Below the pieces are notes generated by a model. It was not told the origin of the DNA and did no database searches. It saw nothing but the letters and a program-made list of their open reading frames with translations. Position numbers and translations under genes: made by a program. Of a DNA stretch of 64,000 nt, positions 1 through 8,497 are shown piece after piece. How positions within the stretch are numbered: the first letter of the stretch is position 1; the number at the start of each line of letters is the position of its first letter. The DNA is from G963422275 sp963422275 (GTDB lineage: Bacteria > Pseudomonadota > Alphaproteobacteria > Rhodobacterales > Rhodobacteraceae): positions 3,906,001-3,970,000 of the forward strand of contig OY729418.1 of the NCBI GenBank assembly GCA_963422275.1, written 5' to 3'.

Positions 1-149
1 ATCATCGCATAAGCGCCCGCGGCGGTGACACCTAGGGCGGTGGCCCTAGCGAGAAACTCGCGCCGGGACAACTTGCCCTTCGCATGCTCCTCTGCATACA
101 TCTTGGCCGCCTTGTGCACAGACTTGTCATTAATGGTTGCAATTTTCAT
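1..149 (-). CDS. ABC transporter solute-binding protein, N-terminal fragment (Tat-type leader)
   Basis: Only the first 49 codons are in the window; the gene runs off the left edge. The ATG (147-149 on the complement) is preceded by an AAGGAGAG ribosome binding site. The visible product has a charged N-terminus, then LSRREFLARATALG and a small hydrophobic stretch, which is a twin-arginine (RR-x-F-L) export signal. Leaders of the form DKSVHxAAKMYAEE...LSRREFLxRATALG are typical of peptide/nickel-type ABC solute-binding proteins in Rhodobacteraceae (family knowledge). The ligand cannot be judged from the leader. Confidence 0.7.
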   Translation of the reverse strand, partial: MKIATINDKSVHKAAKMYAEEHAKGKLSRREFLARATALGVTAAGAYAM

Positions 150-388
150 GAACTACTCTCCTTTCGATATTCGGTCGTTTCACGGTCAAACCTCGACGGA
201 TCCGTTTGGCCTAAAGCTCAGGGTCAGCTGGGAGCATCTACGGACAGTGTCTCCGTCCCTCGCTTCTTCCGTCCCTGATCCATTGCATACCAAACAACGA
301 AGACTGTCAACCGAAATTCCTGAGCGCCAAGACTCGCGTTGTTTTCGCCTTGGATGAAGGGAAAACTCGGAACGCTTTCGCTTCGAAA

Positions 389-1279
389 TCAGTTGACTTC
401 GATCCAACTCCAGTCCGCCATTCTTGACCTGAACCAGGCCCTTTGCCGCTTGGCATACTGCCGCGTTGCGACCGTTGCTAGGGAAGTCGCCTCGTCCAGC
501 GAACATTCTCCTTTCAGGTAGGCGATCAGGTTGGCCGCTCCGTGTGCCTTTGCAGACGGGAGTTCTGGTATCCAGCAGGCCATTGCTGCGTTGCATTCTG
601 CGAGGGCGCCGTTGCGCACCATGTTTTTGATTCTGGATTCGATGCGAGCGGAAAGCCATCCAGACTCCGAGGAGAGTACAATTCGAGCTGTATCGGATAC
701 CGGAAGAACAGGTCGTCTTGGCTCCTGCCGCCATGATGTAAGACCGCGACCGGTTGCCTTTAGAACCTCCCAGGCGCGCTGGACTCTTTTGGGGTTCCTC
801 GTGTCCAAGCTAGCTGCGGTCTCCGGATCAATTCGTTCGAGTTCGGTGACCATCGTCTCCAAGCCGTCTGCTTTTAAAATGGCTTCGCTTTCGACCTGAA
901 TGCTGTCCGGAATTCGTGGAATCGGAGTCAGGCCATTCTCGAACGTGGAGAAATACAAGCCGGTACCACCAACTACGATCAAAAGGCGGTCTGAATGCTT
1001 GTCAACCAGCTCCTCGATTTCACCCAGCCAAGATCCGACCGAGTATCGAGCGTTTCTGTCGACGTGTCCGTACAAGAGATGTTGAACTCGTTCTTCGTCC
1101 TCAGGCGATGGTCGAGCTGTTAGAACGCGCCAGCAAGAATACACCTGCAGTGCGTCGGCATTTACCACAATGCCGTTTCGCCTTTCGGCAATGTCCATTG
1201 CCATAATGGACTTCCCGATTGCTGTCGGACCTGTCAAAAGGACTGCTCGGCAGTCTGAAACATCAATTGTGCTTGGCAT
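389..1279 (-). CDS. miaA: tRNA dimethylallyltransferase MiaA
   Basis: Transfers a dimethylallyl group to N6 of A37 in tRNAs reading UNN codons, in the cytoplasm. The product is 296 residues from the chosen ATG at 1279 and has the P-loop GPTAIGKS at residues 17-24. It also has the family segments DALQVYSCWRVLTARPSP, a HLLYGHVD-like region and VVGGTGLYF. A longer frame opens with GTG at 1339, but it adds 20 unconserved residues and would push into the space needed for a promoter between this gene and the divergent pyrH. Ordinary length for the family. Confidence 0.93.
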   Translation of the reverse strand: MPSTIDVSDCRAVLLTGPTAIGKSIMAMDIAERRNGIVVNADALQVYSCWRVLTARPSPEDEERVQHLLYGHVDRNARYSVGSWLGEIEELVDKHSDRLLIVVGGTGLYFSTFENGLTPIPRIPDSIQVESEAILKADGLETMVTELERIDPETAASLDTRNPKRVQRAWEVLKATGRGLTSWRQEPRRPVLPVSDTARIVLSSESGWLSARIESRIKNMVRNGALAECNAAMACWIPELPSAKAHGAANLIAYLKGECSLDEATSLATVATRQYAKRQRAWFRSRMADWSWIEVN

Positions 1280-1397
1280 TTGCCTTGAGGCTAATATAGT
1301 TGCAGAGTCCCCTGCAGACAATTGGACTCTTCCAGGCACTTGTCGTATGGTGCCGCAGTAATGCCTTTGGCGCGCGCATATAATGGAGGGTCATCGT

Positions 1398-2162
1398 TTG
1401 ACAGCACTTTCGTACGAGCGTGTAGTGTTAAAGATTTCTGGCGAAGCGCTAATGGGGAACCTTGGGTTTGGTCTCCACCCTCCGACACTGGACCGCATCG
1501 CGAGGGAGATTGAGAATGTTCACAACCTCGGAGTGGAAGTATGCCTAGTCATCGGGGGCGGCAACGTGTTTCGTGGACTGCAGGGTTCAGCACAGGGGCT
1601 GGAAAGAACCACAGCAGACTATATGGGAATGCTGGCGACTGTTATGAACGCTTTGGCCATGCAATCCGCACTTGAAGCACGTGACATAGTCACGAGGGTG
1701 CTTTCGGCCATTCCCATGGATCAGATTTGTGAACCGTACATTCGCCGACGCGCGGTCCGCCATCTTGAAAAGAAACGCGTGTGCATTTTTGCGTCAGGTA
1801 CCGGGAATCCATATTTCACAACGGACTCGGCTGCCGCACTGCGGGCCAACGAGATGTCTTGTGATGCCATATTCAAGGGAACACAGGTTGATGGCGTATA
1901 CGACAAGGACCCGCTCAAGTATAGCGGCGCGGTACGATATTCGGAGATTTCCTACGACGAAGTACTGCAAAGAAACTTGAAGTTCATGGATGCGGCGGCA
2001 ATTGCACTGGCCCGAGACAACAATGTGCCAATTATCGTGTTTTCGCTGAATGAGTCCGGCGGGTTCGCTAGCATCGTGCAGGGCAGGGGGGTATACACCG
2101 TGGTTCGGAGACAACTTTCTGACGAGACGAGCAGTTGCCAGGGGAAAAGCGACGGAGTTTGA
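1398..2162 (+). CDS. pyrH: UMP kinase PyrH
   Basis: Phosphorylates UMP to UDP; amino-acid-kinase fold, cytoplasmic hexamer. The KISGEALMG phosphate-binding start, the GGGNxFRG loop and the DGVYDKDP segment are all present. I chose the TTG at 1398 because a strong GGAGGG (1385-1390) sits 7 nt before it. The in-frame ATG at 1383 overlaps that ribosome binding site and has none of its own. From the TTG the protein is 254 residues. It carries about 15 extra C-terminal residues after the usual GVYTVVR end. First gene of a long plus-strand operon; frr follows 1 nt after its stop. Confidence 0.95.
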   Translation: MTALSYERVVLKISGEALMGNLGFGLHPPTLDRIAREIENVHNLGVEVCLVIGGGNVFRGLQGSAQGLERTTADYMGMLATVMNALAMQSALEARDIVTRVLSAIPMDQICEPYIRRRAVRHLEKKRVCIFASGTGNPYFTTDSAAALRANEMSCDAIFKGTQVDGVYDKDPLKYSGAVRYSEISYDEVLQRNLKFMDAAAIALARDNNVPIIVFSLNESGGFASIVQGRGVYTVVRRQLSDETSSCQGKSDGV

Positions 2163-2163
2163 A

Positions 2164-2730
2164 ATGGCGACTGAGGATTTTGAGTTGGACCTTGACGACC
2201 TTCAACGTAGGATGAATGGTGCACTCAATGCCCTGAGGCAAGAATTTGCGTCGTTGCGCACTGGCAGGGCTTCTGCTGCCATGGTCGAATCGCTGACCGT
2301 TGAGGCCTATGGCTCTTCAATGCCACTTAATCAATGTGGGACCATCAATGTTCCCGAGCCACGGATAATTTCAATTAGCATTTGGGACAAAGCACTCGTC
2401 GGTGCGGTCGAGAAATCAATTCGTGCATCGGGACTCGGCATAAATCCTGTCGTTGAGGGCACAATCATCCGGTTGCCAATTCCGGAATTAAACGAAGAGA
2501 GGCGCGGAGAGCTGGCGAAAGTTGCTGCAAAGCATGCGGAAAACGCACGAATTTCCATACGCAATGTTCGTCGCGACGGAATGGAGCAGCTCAAGAGAGC
2601 GAAGTCTGAAAGGGTTGGCGAGGATGAAGTCGAGCTTTGGTCGGATGAAGTTCAAAAACTCACTGACAACGCAGTTTCTGATGTCGAAAAAGTTTTGCAA
2701 GCGAAGCGCGGAGAAATCATGGAAGTTTAA
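2164..2730 (+). CDS. frr: ribosome recycling factor Frr
   Basis: Splits post-termination ribosomes together with EF-G. 188 residues, normal for the family (about 185), with the conserved LRTGRASAAMVE segment near the N-terminus and the basic ISIRNVRRDGMEQLKR helix. An ATG at 2050 in the same frame lies inside pyrH and is not the start. The ATG at 2164 has GGAG at about 2154 and begins directly after the pyrH stop, so the two are probably translationally coupled. pyrH-frr adjacency is classic in proteobacteria. Confidence 0.95.
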   Translation: MATEDFELDLDDLQRRMNGALNALRQEFASLRTGRASAAMVESLTVEAYGSSMPLNQCGTINVPEPRIISISIWDKALVGAVEKSIRASGLGINPVVEGTIIRLPIPELNEERRGELAKVAAKHAENARISIRNVRRDGMEQLKRAKSERVGEDEVELWSDEVQKLTDNAVSDVEKVLQAKRGEIMEV

Positions 2731-2760
2731 GTTGGGGCAGGAAGAGCAGTAGCAAGAATA

Positions 2761-3492
2761 ATGAGTGTGCATCTAGGGAACTCGCCTTTGAATCGAGCCG
2801 AGCACGTTGCAATTATAATGGACGGCAGTGGCCGTTGGGCCGCTCGTCGCGGATATCCTCGAATATTCGGACACAAAGCAGGTGCAAATCGACTGCGTGA
2901 AACCATTAAGGAGTGTCCGAGGCTTGGTATACGCTATCTTACTGTCTTTGCGTTTTCTACCGAGAACTGGATACGTAGCGTTGCGGAAGTAAATGGCCTT
3001 ATGGGCTTGTTTCGAAAGTATATTAGATCTGAATCCGCCGATCTTGTTGAAAGTGGCGTGTGCGTACGATTCATTGGAGATCGAGAACGATTGCCAACCG
3101 ATCTTGTACAGCTCATGGAAAACTTGGAAGAGGTAACAAGAGATCAAAGCCGCACTTTCCTAACGGTTGCACTCAACTACGGGGGTAGAAGTGAGATTGT
3201 GCAGGTCGCACATCGGATGGCGCAACTCGCAGTGGAAGGAAAATTGAAGCCTGAAGAAATCACGGAAGATCTCTTCTCAGGATTTTCCTTGACATTCGGC
3301 CTTCCAGATCCAGATCTGGTAATCCGGACTTCAGGAGAGTCCAGGATTTCGAACTTTCTCTTGTGGCAATCTGCCTACTCGGAGTTTGAATTCACGGATA
3401 CCCTTTGGCCAGACTTCACTCCGGAGCACCTTAGGGAGATGTTGGTCCGATTTTCTGACCGGGAACGGCGCTACGGTTCCGTGTCTGGATAA
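2761..3492 (+). CDS. uppS: isoprenyl (undecaprenyl diphosphate) synthase UppS
   Basis: cis-Prenyltransferase that makes undecaprenyl diphosphate, the lipid carrier for peptidoglycan and other surface polymers. 243 residues. The family blocks are present: HVAIIMDGSGRWA (residues 15-27), GHKAG, FAFSTENW, NYGGRSEI and RTSGESRISNFLLWQSAYSE. The otherwise near-invariant MDGNGRW motif reads DGSGRW here: Asn is replaced by Ser23 (codon AGT at 2827). It lies between frr and cdsA as expected, so I regard it as functional but with an unusual active-site residue. Confidence 0.93.
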   Translation: MSVHLGNSPLNRAEHVAIIMDGSGRWAARRGYPRIFGHKAGANRLRETIKECPRLGIRYLTVFAFSTENWIRSVAEVNGLMGLFRKYIRSESADLVESGVCVRFIGDRERLPTDLVQLMENLEEVTRDQSRTFLTVALNYGGRSEIVQVAHRMAQLAVEGKLKPEEITEDLFSGFSLTFGLPDPDLVIRTSGESRISNFLLWQSAYSEFEFTDTLWPDFTPEHLREMLVRFSDRERRYGSVSG

Positions 3493-3505
3493 ATTGACTA
3501 ATTTC

Positions 3506-4306
3506 ATGGTAGCGGCGGAACTCCGGCAAAGACTGGTTTCCGGATCTGTACTCACGATTGTTGGGCTGTTGGCATTGATTGCCGGTGGCTGGTTTTTTGC
3601 CATCCTCTGCGGAACTGTAGCCGGCTTGATAAATTTTGAGCTTGCTAGACTTCTGAATGGGCGTCATTTGCTTTTCTGGCCCCCACTAGCGGGTGTTGGA
3701 ACCCTTGCCGGTTTCACTGCGACCTACGCCGTTGCCGTGACATTGGATTTGACCGGTAACCTGATTTTTCCACTGATCTTTCTTGTGACCGTGGCGACTG
3801 CAATTTTCGTGCCCAAAGATCGTCTATTATATGTCGCCTTTGGCGGCGCAGCGTTGATTGCTTCATACAACATGGCAACCGCAAGAATCATCAACGGAGT
3901 CTGGCTTTGCGGTTGGGTGCTGATGGTCGTGGCAGCAACAGACATTGCCGGCTTCTTCTTCGGCAAGGTGCTGGGCGGGCCGAGATTGGCTCCGCGAATA
4001 AGCCCAGGAAAGCGTTGGTCCGGTACTATTGCTGGATGGGTCGCTGCATTCTCTGTTAGCATGCTTTTTTCTAATCATCTCGGGGACTGGATCATGTGGG
4101 CCGGACTTGCCCTGTCCGCATTCTCTCAACTAGGCGACCTTGCTGAGAGTTGGTTGAAGCGACGAGCAGGAGTTAAAAACAGCTCATCGCTGATTCCAGG
4201 CCATGGCGGCGTTTTGGACCGATTCGACGGAATGATCGGGGCAAACCTCGGTCTCTGCATTCTTGACCAAGCTAGCATCGTTCCGGTATCTATGTTCTCA
4301 TGGTAA
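3506..4306 (+). CDS. cdsA: phosphatidate cytidylyltransferase CdsA
   Basis: Makes CDP-diacylglycerol from phosphatidate and CTP at the inner membrane. 266 residues from the ATG at 3506, multi-pass (roughly seven hydrophobic segments). It ends with the family signature: a Lys-Arg-rich SWLKRRAGVKNSS segment followed by PGHGGVLDRFD. An ATG at 3386 in the same frame is inside uppS and is not used. A TTG at 3494, right after the uppS stop, is an alternative start. The 3' end overlaps dxr by 7 nt. Confidence 0.92.
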   Translation: MVAAELRQRLVSGSVLTIVGLLALIAGGWFFAILCGTVAGLINFELARLLNGRHLLFWPPLAGVGTLAGFTATYAVAVTLDLTGNLIFPLIFLVTVATAIFVPKDRLLYVAFGGAALIASYNMATARIINGVWLCGWVLMVVAATDIAGFFFGKVLGGPRLAPRISPGKRWSGTIAGWVAAFSVSMLFSNHLGDWIMWAGLALSAFSQLGDLAESWLKRRAGVKNSSSLIPGHGGVLDRFDGMIGANLGLCILDQASIVPVSMFSW

Positions 4307-5478
4307 ATCGTCGCCGAATATCGGTTTTTGGTTCCACCGGATCGATCGGAAAAAACACGGTAGATCTTCTGCAAAGGCAGGGCGGGCCGGAAACATATGA
4401 CGTCGTCGCGATTACCGCCAATCAGAATATTGAGCTCTTGGCAGAGCAAGCAAAGGCCCTACGGGCGGAAATCGCGGTAACCTCCGATCCGCGTTTGCGC
4501 GGGAAACTCAGTACGGCTTTGGATGGGACGGGTATTGAGACCGCAGCCGGCCCAGAGGCGGTTTCGGAGGCTGCAGATCGAACCACTGACTGGACCATGA
4601 GCGCAATTGTGGGTGCGGCTGGCCTCGAGCCCGGGCTGAACAGCCTTGCTCATGGGGGCATCCTCGCTTTGGCTAACAAAGAAAGCTTTGTCGCCGCTGG
4701 AAAGTTAATGCTGGCTACTGCGGCTGAACACAATGCTCGTATTATTCCAGTCGACAGTGAGCATTCGGGGGTTTTTCAGGCGATGCGTGGAGAGATGTGG
4801 GATTCAGTCGCGCGAATCACGTTAACGGCATCGGGAGGTCCCTTTCGAACCTGGAAGATCGACCGGCTCGAAAAGGTGACTGTTCAGGATGCCGTCGTGC
4901 ACCCTACCTGGTGCATGGGGGAGAAAATCTCGATTGACAGTGCCACGATGTTCAACAAGGCTCTCGAGATGATCGAGGCGGTGGAGTTTTTTGGAATACA
5001 TCCAGATGCACTCGATGTCGTGATACACCCGCAATCGATAGTTCACGCCATTGTCGAATTTCAAGACGGGTCGTGCATCGCGCAGATGAGTCATCCCGAC
5101 ATGCGCGGCGCTATCGGATATGCTCTCAATTTTCCCAATCGCGCTCCGTTGCCTCTTGAACGACTTGACTTTGTTGAGCTTGGACAACTCTGTTTCGAAG
5201 CACCTGATCACAACAAGTTCCCAGCCCTAGACATGGCAAAAGAGGTCCTATCGGTTGGAGGTCTTGCAGGCGCAGCATTCAATGGGGCCAAGGAAGCCGC
5301 GCTAGACATGTTCTTGAGCGGAAGGATCGGATTCTTGGACATGGCGAAGAGTGTGCGATTCGCTTTGGATGAGCTTGCGGGCGGCGGAGAGTTGCAGACC
5401 TCCACCTTGAATCTTGATGAAATCCTGTGGATTGACCGTTTGGCTCGCGAAAGTGCCTTAAGGTATCAGGCTGCCTGA
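4300..5478 (+). CDS. dxr: 1-deoxy-D-xylulose 5-phosphate reductoisomerase Dxr
   Basis: Second step of the MEP isoprenoid pathway (DXP to MEP, NADPH-dependent). 392 residues. The N-terminal GSTGSIGKNT nucleotide-binding loop, the VDSEHSGVFQ metal/substrate motif, TASGGPF and HPTWCMGEKISIDSATMFNKALE are all visible. The start overlaps the cdsA stop by 7 nt, so the two are coupled. In this operon it supplies precursors for UppS, encoded two genes upstream. Confidence 0.95.
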   Translation: MVNRRRISVFGSTGSIGKNTVDLLQRQGGPETYDVVAITANQNIELLAEQAKALRAEIAVTSDPRLRGKLSTALDGTGIETAAGPEAVSEAADRTTDWTMSAIVGAAGLEPGLNSLAHGGILALANKESFVAAGKLMLATAAEHNARIIPVDSEHSGVFQAMRGEMWDSVARITLTASGGPFRTWKIDRLEKVTVQDAVVHPTWCMGEKISIDSATMFNKALEMIEAVEFFGIHPDALDVVIHPQSIVHAIVEFQDGSCIAQMSHPDMRGAIGYALNFPNRAPLPLERLDFVELGQLCFEAPDHNKFPALDMAKEVLSVGGLAGAAFNGAKEAALDMFLSGRIGFLDMAKSVRFALDELAGGGELQTSTLNLDEILWIDRLARESALRYQAA

Positions 5479-5515
5479 CTTCGCCCATGTTCAAAGAAAG
5501 AGACAACTAATCAAC

Positions 5516-6841
5516 TTGCTTCCAGATTTTGGCAATCACTTGACGACATTGGCTGCATTCCTCGCAACTGTTGGCATCGTCGTCGTCGTCCACGAATTCG
5601 GCCACTACCTGATCGCCCGTATAAACGGAATCGGTGTAAGGGTTTTTTCGATCGGGTTCGGAAGAGAGGTGATCTCATGGCGCGACCGAAACAGAACGGT
5701 GTGGCGGATAGGTCTGATTCCGCTTGGGGGCTACGTTGCCTTTCATGAACCCAAACCGAACAGCGAACAATTCTCGGCCGCGAACAAGATGTCTAGGTCA
5801 AGTGGAAAACCCGACGGTACATTTAGCAACGCGTCCCTTCGCAGCAGAAGCACGACAGTGCTGGCAGGGCCGGCTGCAAACTTTCTGCTTTCGATTGCTA
5901 TCTTCGCGGTTGTTGCCGGCATCACTGGCTTTCCAGAAAACAGTGCAGAGATTGCTTCGCTCAAGCCGCTTCCAAAGCCTTCCCAATTGCAATTTGCTGA
6001 GGCGGACAAGATAGTCGCTGTAAATGGCTATCCAATTCATGATCTTTCTTCTCTTTACCTCTATGCAAGTGAAGCAGACCCCAGCGAACCAAGTGTTTAC
6101 CTAGTTGAACGTGAAGATACCCTGATCGAGATCGAAGGTCCATTTCCAACACCGCCGATCATGGAAGAAGTGCGGCCTGTCTCTCCGGCATTCGACGCGG
6201 GCCTAGTTCCCGGTGATGTTGTCCTTAGCGTCGACGGAGCATCCATTGCATCGTTTCTGGAGTTCAGGGACATTGTTTCCGCTTCGGAAGGCCAGCCTCT
6301 AACTCTAAGCGTCTGGCGTGACGGCGAAACACTGAACATAACCCTCGCTGCGCGATATGAAGACGTTCCCGCCGCGGGCGGAGGATTCGAAAAACGCCTG
6401 ATCGTGGGAGTTGCATCAGGCTTGTTTTTCGATCCAGCTTCCTACTTTCCGACACCGTTTGAGGCAATCTGGCTAGGCCTAGTCCAGACATTCTCAATAA
6501 TCGTCCTTTCCGTGGATGGCTTGGCAAACATCGCCTTTGGCAAGATAAGCGTTTGCAACATCCAAGGGCCTGTCGGCATTGCCAAACTATCGGGGGCGGT
6601 TGCATCTCAGGGGACGATTGAGTTCCTCCGGCTAATTGGGATTCTTTCCACGATCATTGGCTTCATGAACTTGCTGCCAATTCCGTTACTTGATGGTGGA
6701 CATCTAGTCTTTCTTGCATATGAGGCCGCGACCCGAAAACCTCCTGGGGAACGAACTAAGCGGATTGCGACACAAGTGGGACTTCTTGTCGTGGTGGCAC
6801 TTCTCTGCCTCGGGTTGTTGAACGATTTCACCTGTTTTTGA
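5516..6841 (+). CDS. rseP: site-2 intramembrane zinc metalloprotease RseP
   Basis: Inner-membrane S2P protease that in proteobacteria cuts anti-sigma factors and remnant signal peptides. 441 residues. The zinc motif HEFGH is in the first membrane segment. A central region has PDZ-like folds (for example PAFDAGLVPGDVVLSVDG). The C-terminal NLLPIPLLDGGHL motif supplies the third metal ligand. The start is a TTG at 5516 with only a weak purine-rich AAGAAAGAGA upstream; no ATG lies closer. It normally continues directly into bamA. Here about 3.4 kb of nested IS separates them. Confidence 0.93.
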   Translation: MLPDFGNHLTTLAAFLATVGIVVVVHEFGHYLIARINGIGVRVFSIGFGREVISWRDRNRTVWRIGLIPLGGYVAFHEPKPNSEQFSAANKMSRSSGKPDGTFSNASLRSRSTTVLAGPAANFLLSIAIFAVVAGITGFPENSAEIASLKPLPKPSQLQFAEADKIVAVNGYPIHDLSSLYLYASEADPSEPSVYLVEREDTLIEIEGPFPTPPIMEEVRPVSPAFDAGLVPGDVVLSVDGASIASFLEFRDIVSASEGQPLTLSVWRDGETLNITLAARYEDVPAAGGGFEKRLIVGVASGLFFDPASYFPTPFEAIWLGLVQTFSIIVLSVDGLANIAFGKISVCNIQGPVGIAKLSGAVASQGTIEFLRLIGILSTIIGFMNLLPIPLLDGGHLVFLAYEAATRKPPGERTKRIATQVGLLVVVALLCLGLLNDFTCF

Positions 6842-7345
6842 GTTCTCAGCAACAAGTTGTAGACGAAATATTCCAGCTCGCTTGAATCGGATTGTGCTGG
6901 CCTTTCGAAACCCGGTCATGAAACTCGCAGTTGCAAAATTTGATGTGCTAGCTCTGGCAGGTATGGGACAGGCGCTGGCTCTCGATCCAGGGTCAGGGTC
7001 AAGACGACGTTCTGGTCGCGAAGAATGCCTTGGAATCTGGCTTCGGCATTGCACTGAGCACTATTCCAATCGAATTTCTGAGAATTCTACATAACGGTCA
7101 ACATATTGAATGTATGGCATATGTTGATCTAATCAACTGAAAATTCCTTCCTTCCAACCACAAACAAAGGCCGTTGCGAAAGCCGGCAGGGCATCTGCAC
7201 TGCAGTTTTCAAGTGGTTCTTCTGACAAACGATCTGAGTAGGTTCAAGGCCATCGCTCCACGCCGGACCCACCAGTCCATCGAGCGTTTGCTGACGAAGT
7301 ACATTTTCCGTCGTCACCCGTTCGGTAACCATTTGCCATGAAGCC
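6842..7345. other. rseP-bamA gap, part 1: no gene recognised
   Basis: About 500 bases after rseP with no convincing gene. It holds a perfect 9-bp inverted repeat (7098-7106 TCAACATAT, 7119-7127 ATATGTTGA, 12-base spacer). It also holds one copy of the dispersed 17-base end motif (7166-7182, AAAGGCCGTTGCGAAAG) that bounds decayed IS copies elsewhere in the window. The rest looks like eroded IS or intergenic sequence. Confidence 0.5.
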
Positions 7346-7542
7346 ATGCAACTCAGTTTTTTCGATTTTGATGCACCGACTGCCGGGTGCAACTTGTCGA
7401 AAAGGCAGTTCGCCGCCCAAGCTAAAGCGCTTGATGCCCTGGGAGCCGTTTCGCGATGGCTTCAAGGGGCTTGCAGGCAGGAATGGCAGGAGAGACATAA
7501 GGCCCACCGCCAACGAACTGCATCTTGATGACAGGGTCCTAG

Positions 7543-8173
7543 GTCGTGTAATCATAAAGGGAAAAGGGATTCTCTTTCCGGCTCTGATGTGATTCAAGCT
7601 TCCAAACAGCGGGAGCTTGAGGATGCAAGGCCGGCACGATCTGACGGATGCGGAATGGGCGATCATCTCGCCGTTGCCGCCTGACAAGCCGCGGGGCGAT
7701 CAGCGGGAGTTTTCACATCCTGCGCACCGGCACGCCGTGGCGCGACCTTCCGCAACGCTGCGGGCCGCATGCGACAGTCTGCAACCGCTGCAACTGCCGG
7801 GCCAAGCAAGGGGTGTGGGAGCAACTGTTCGGGGCGCTGGCGACGGGCTCGCCGGGATCTCTTCATCTCCTCGACGCCTCGGTGGTGCGCGCCCACCAGC
7901 ACGCCGCGGGCGGAAAAAAGGGGGGTCCGGACCACGCCATCGGACGCTCGCGAGGCGGGCTGAGCACGGCTCTTGCCCCCACATCCCGACCCAACGGGAT
8001 CGCCGGGAGCAGCGCTCCGCATCCCATCACCTGTACCGCCAACGCAATCTCGTCGAACGTTTCTTCAACAAGCTCAAGCACTTCCGAGGCATCGCGACCC
8101 GCCATCACAAGCTCGCAAGAAACTTCCTCGCCGCAATCGCCGTCGCCTGCATCCGCCTCAATGAGTACACGAC
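7543..8173 (+). mobile_element. IS5-family (IS427-like) element B1, internally deleted, inserted in H
   Basis: Bounded by CTAG target duplications (7539-7542 and 8174-8177) and imperfect terminal repeats (GTCGTGTAATC left; right end reads GAGTACACGAC). It contains a transposase remnant starting about 7623 (GRHDLTDAEWAIISPLPPDKP). The C-terminal end is in another frame (HLYRQRNLVERFFNKLKHFRGIATRHHKLARNFLAAIAVACIRL). At 631 bp it is shorter than the usual 0.8-0.9 kb, and the middle catalytic part is missing. A second copy lies at 40401-41051. Confidence 0.8.
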
Positions 8174-8303
8174 CTAGTGCTGCAGGACACGCACAAGCTG
8201 TCGGGCGACCAGACCGAGCATCGGACCTGCGACCGTGTGAGCTTTCAGGACTATTCCTGGCATGAGCCTGCCGGACAGAGTTCCCGACGCCAGGACGGTC
8301 TAG

Positions 8304-8493
8304 GAAACCTCTGATTTGGAGAGCTTGCTGGGTTTTAGTTGCGGAAATTGCTCTTTCCGGCTGCACCGGTCGGTTTCCTGCGGTCCAGAAGCCCCAAATG
8401 GACGTTTTCGGGGCAGAATCACCGCCGTTTCAGCCCCCCCGGGTCGGTCCAGCAAATTCCAGACATACTTCTCCCCTGTCATGACAGGGGCAG
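8304..8493 (-). mobile_element. solo right end of IS5-type element A, inverted
   Basis: This 190-base piece is the reverse complement of the last 190 bases of the A elements (compare 9535-9710). It starts with the terminal repeat variant GAAACCTCTGAT beside a CTAG (8300-8303). It runs to a perfect 18-base palindrome CCCCTGTCATGACAGGGG (8473-8490), directly next to the CTAG that flanks complete copy A1. It is probably the rest of an older, oppositely oriented copy. Confidence 0.75.
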
Positions 8494-8497
8494 CTAG

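Noticed and set aside
186..734. Long minus-strand frame overlapping the miaA 3' end
   Set aside because: It is a shadow in another frame of miaA and has no ribosome binding site or domain.
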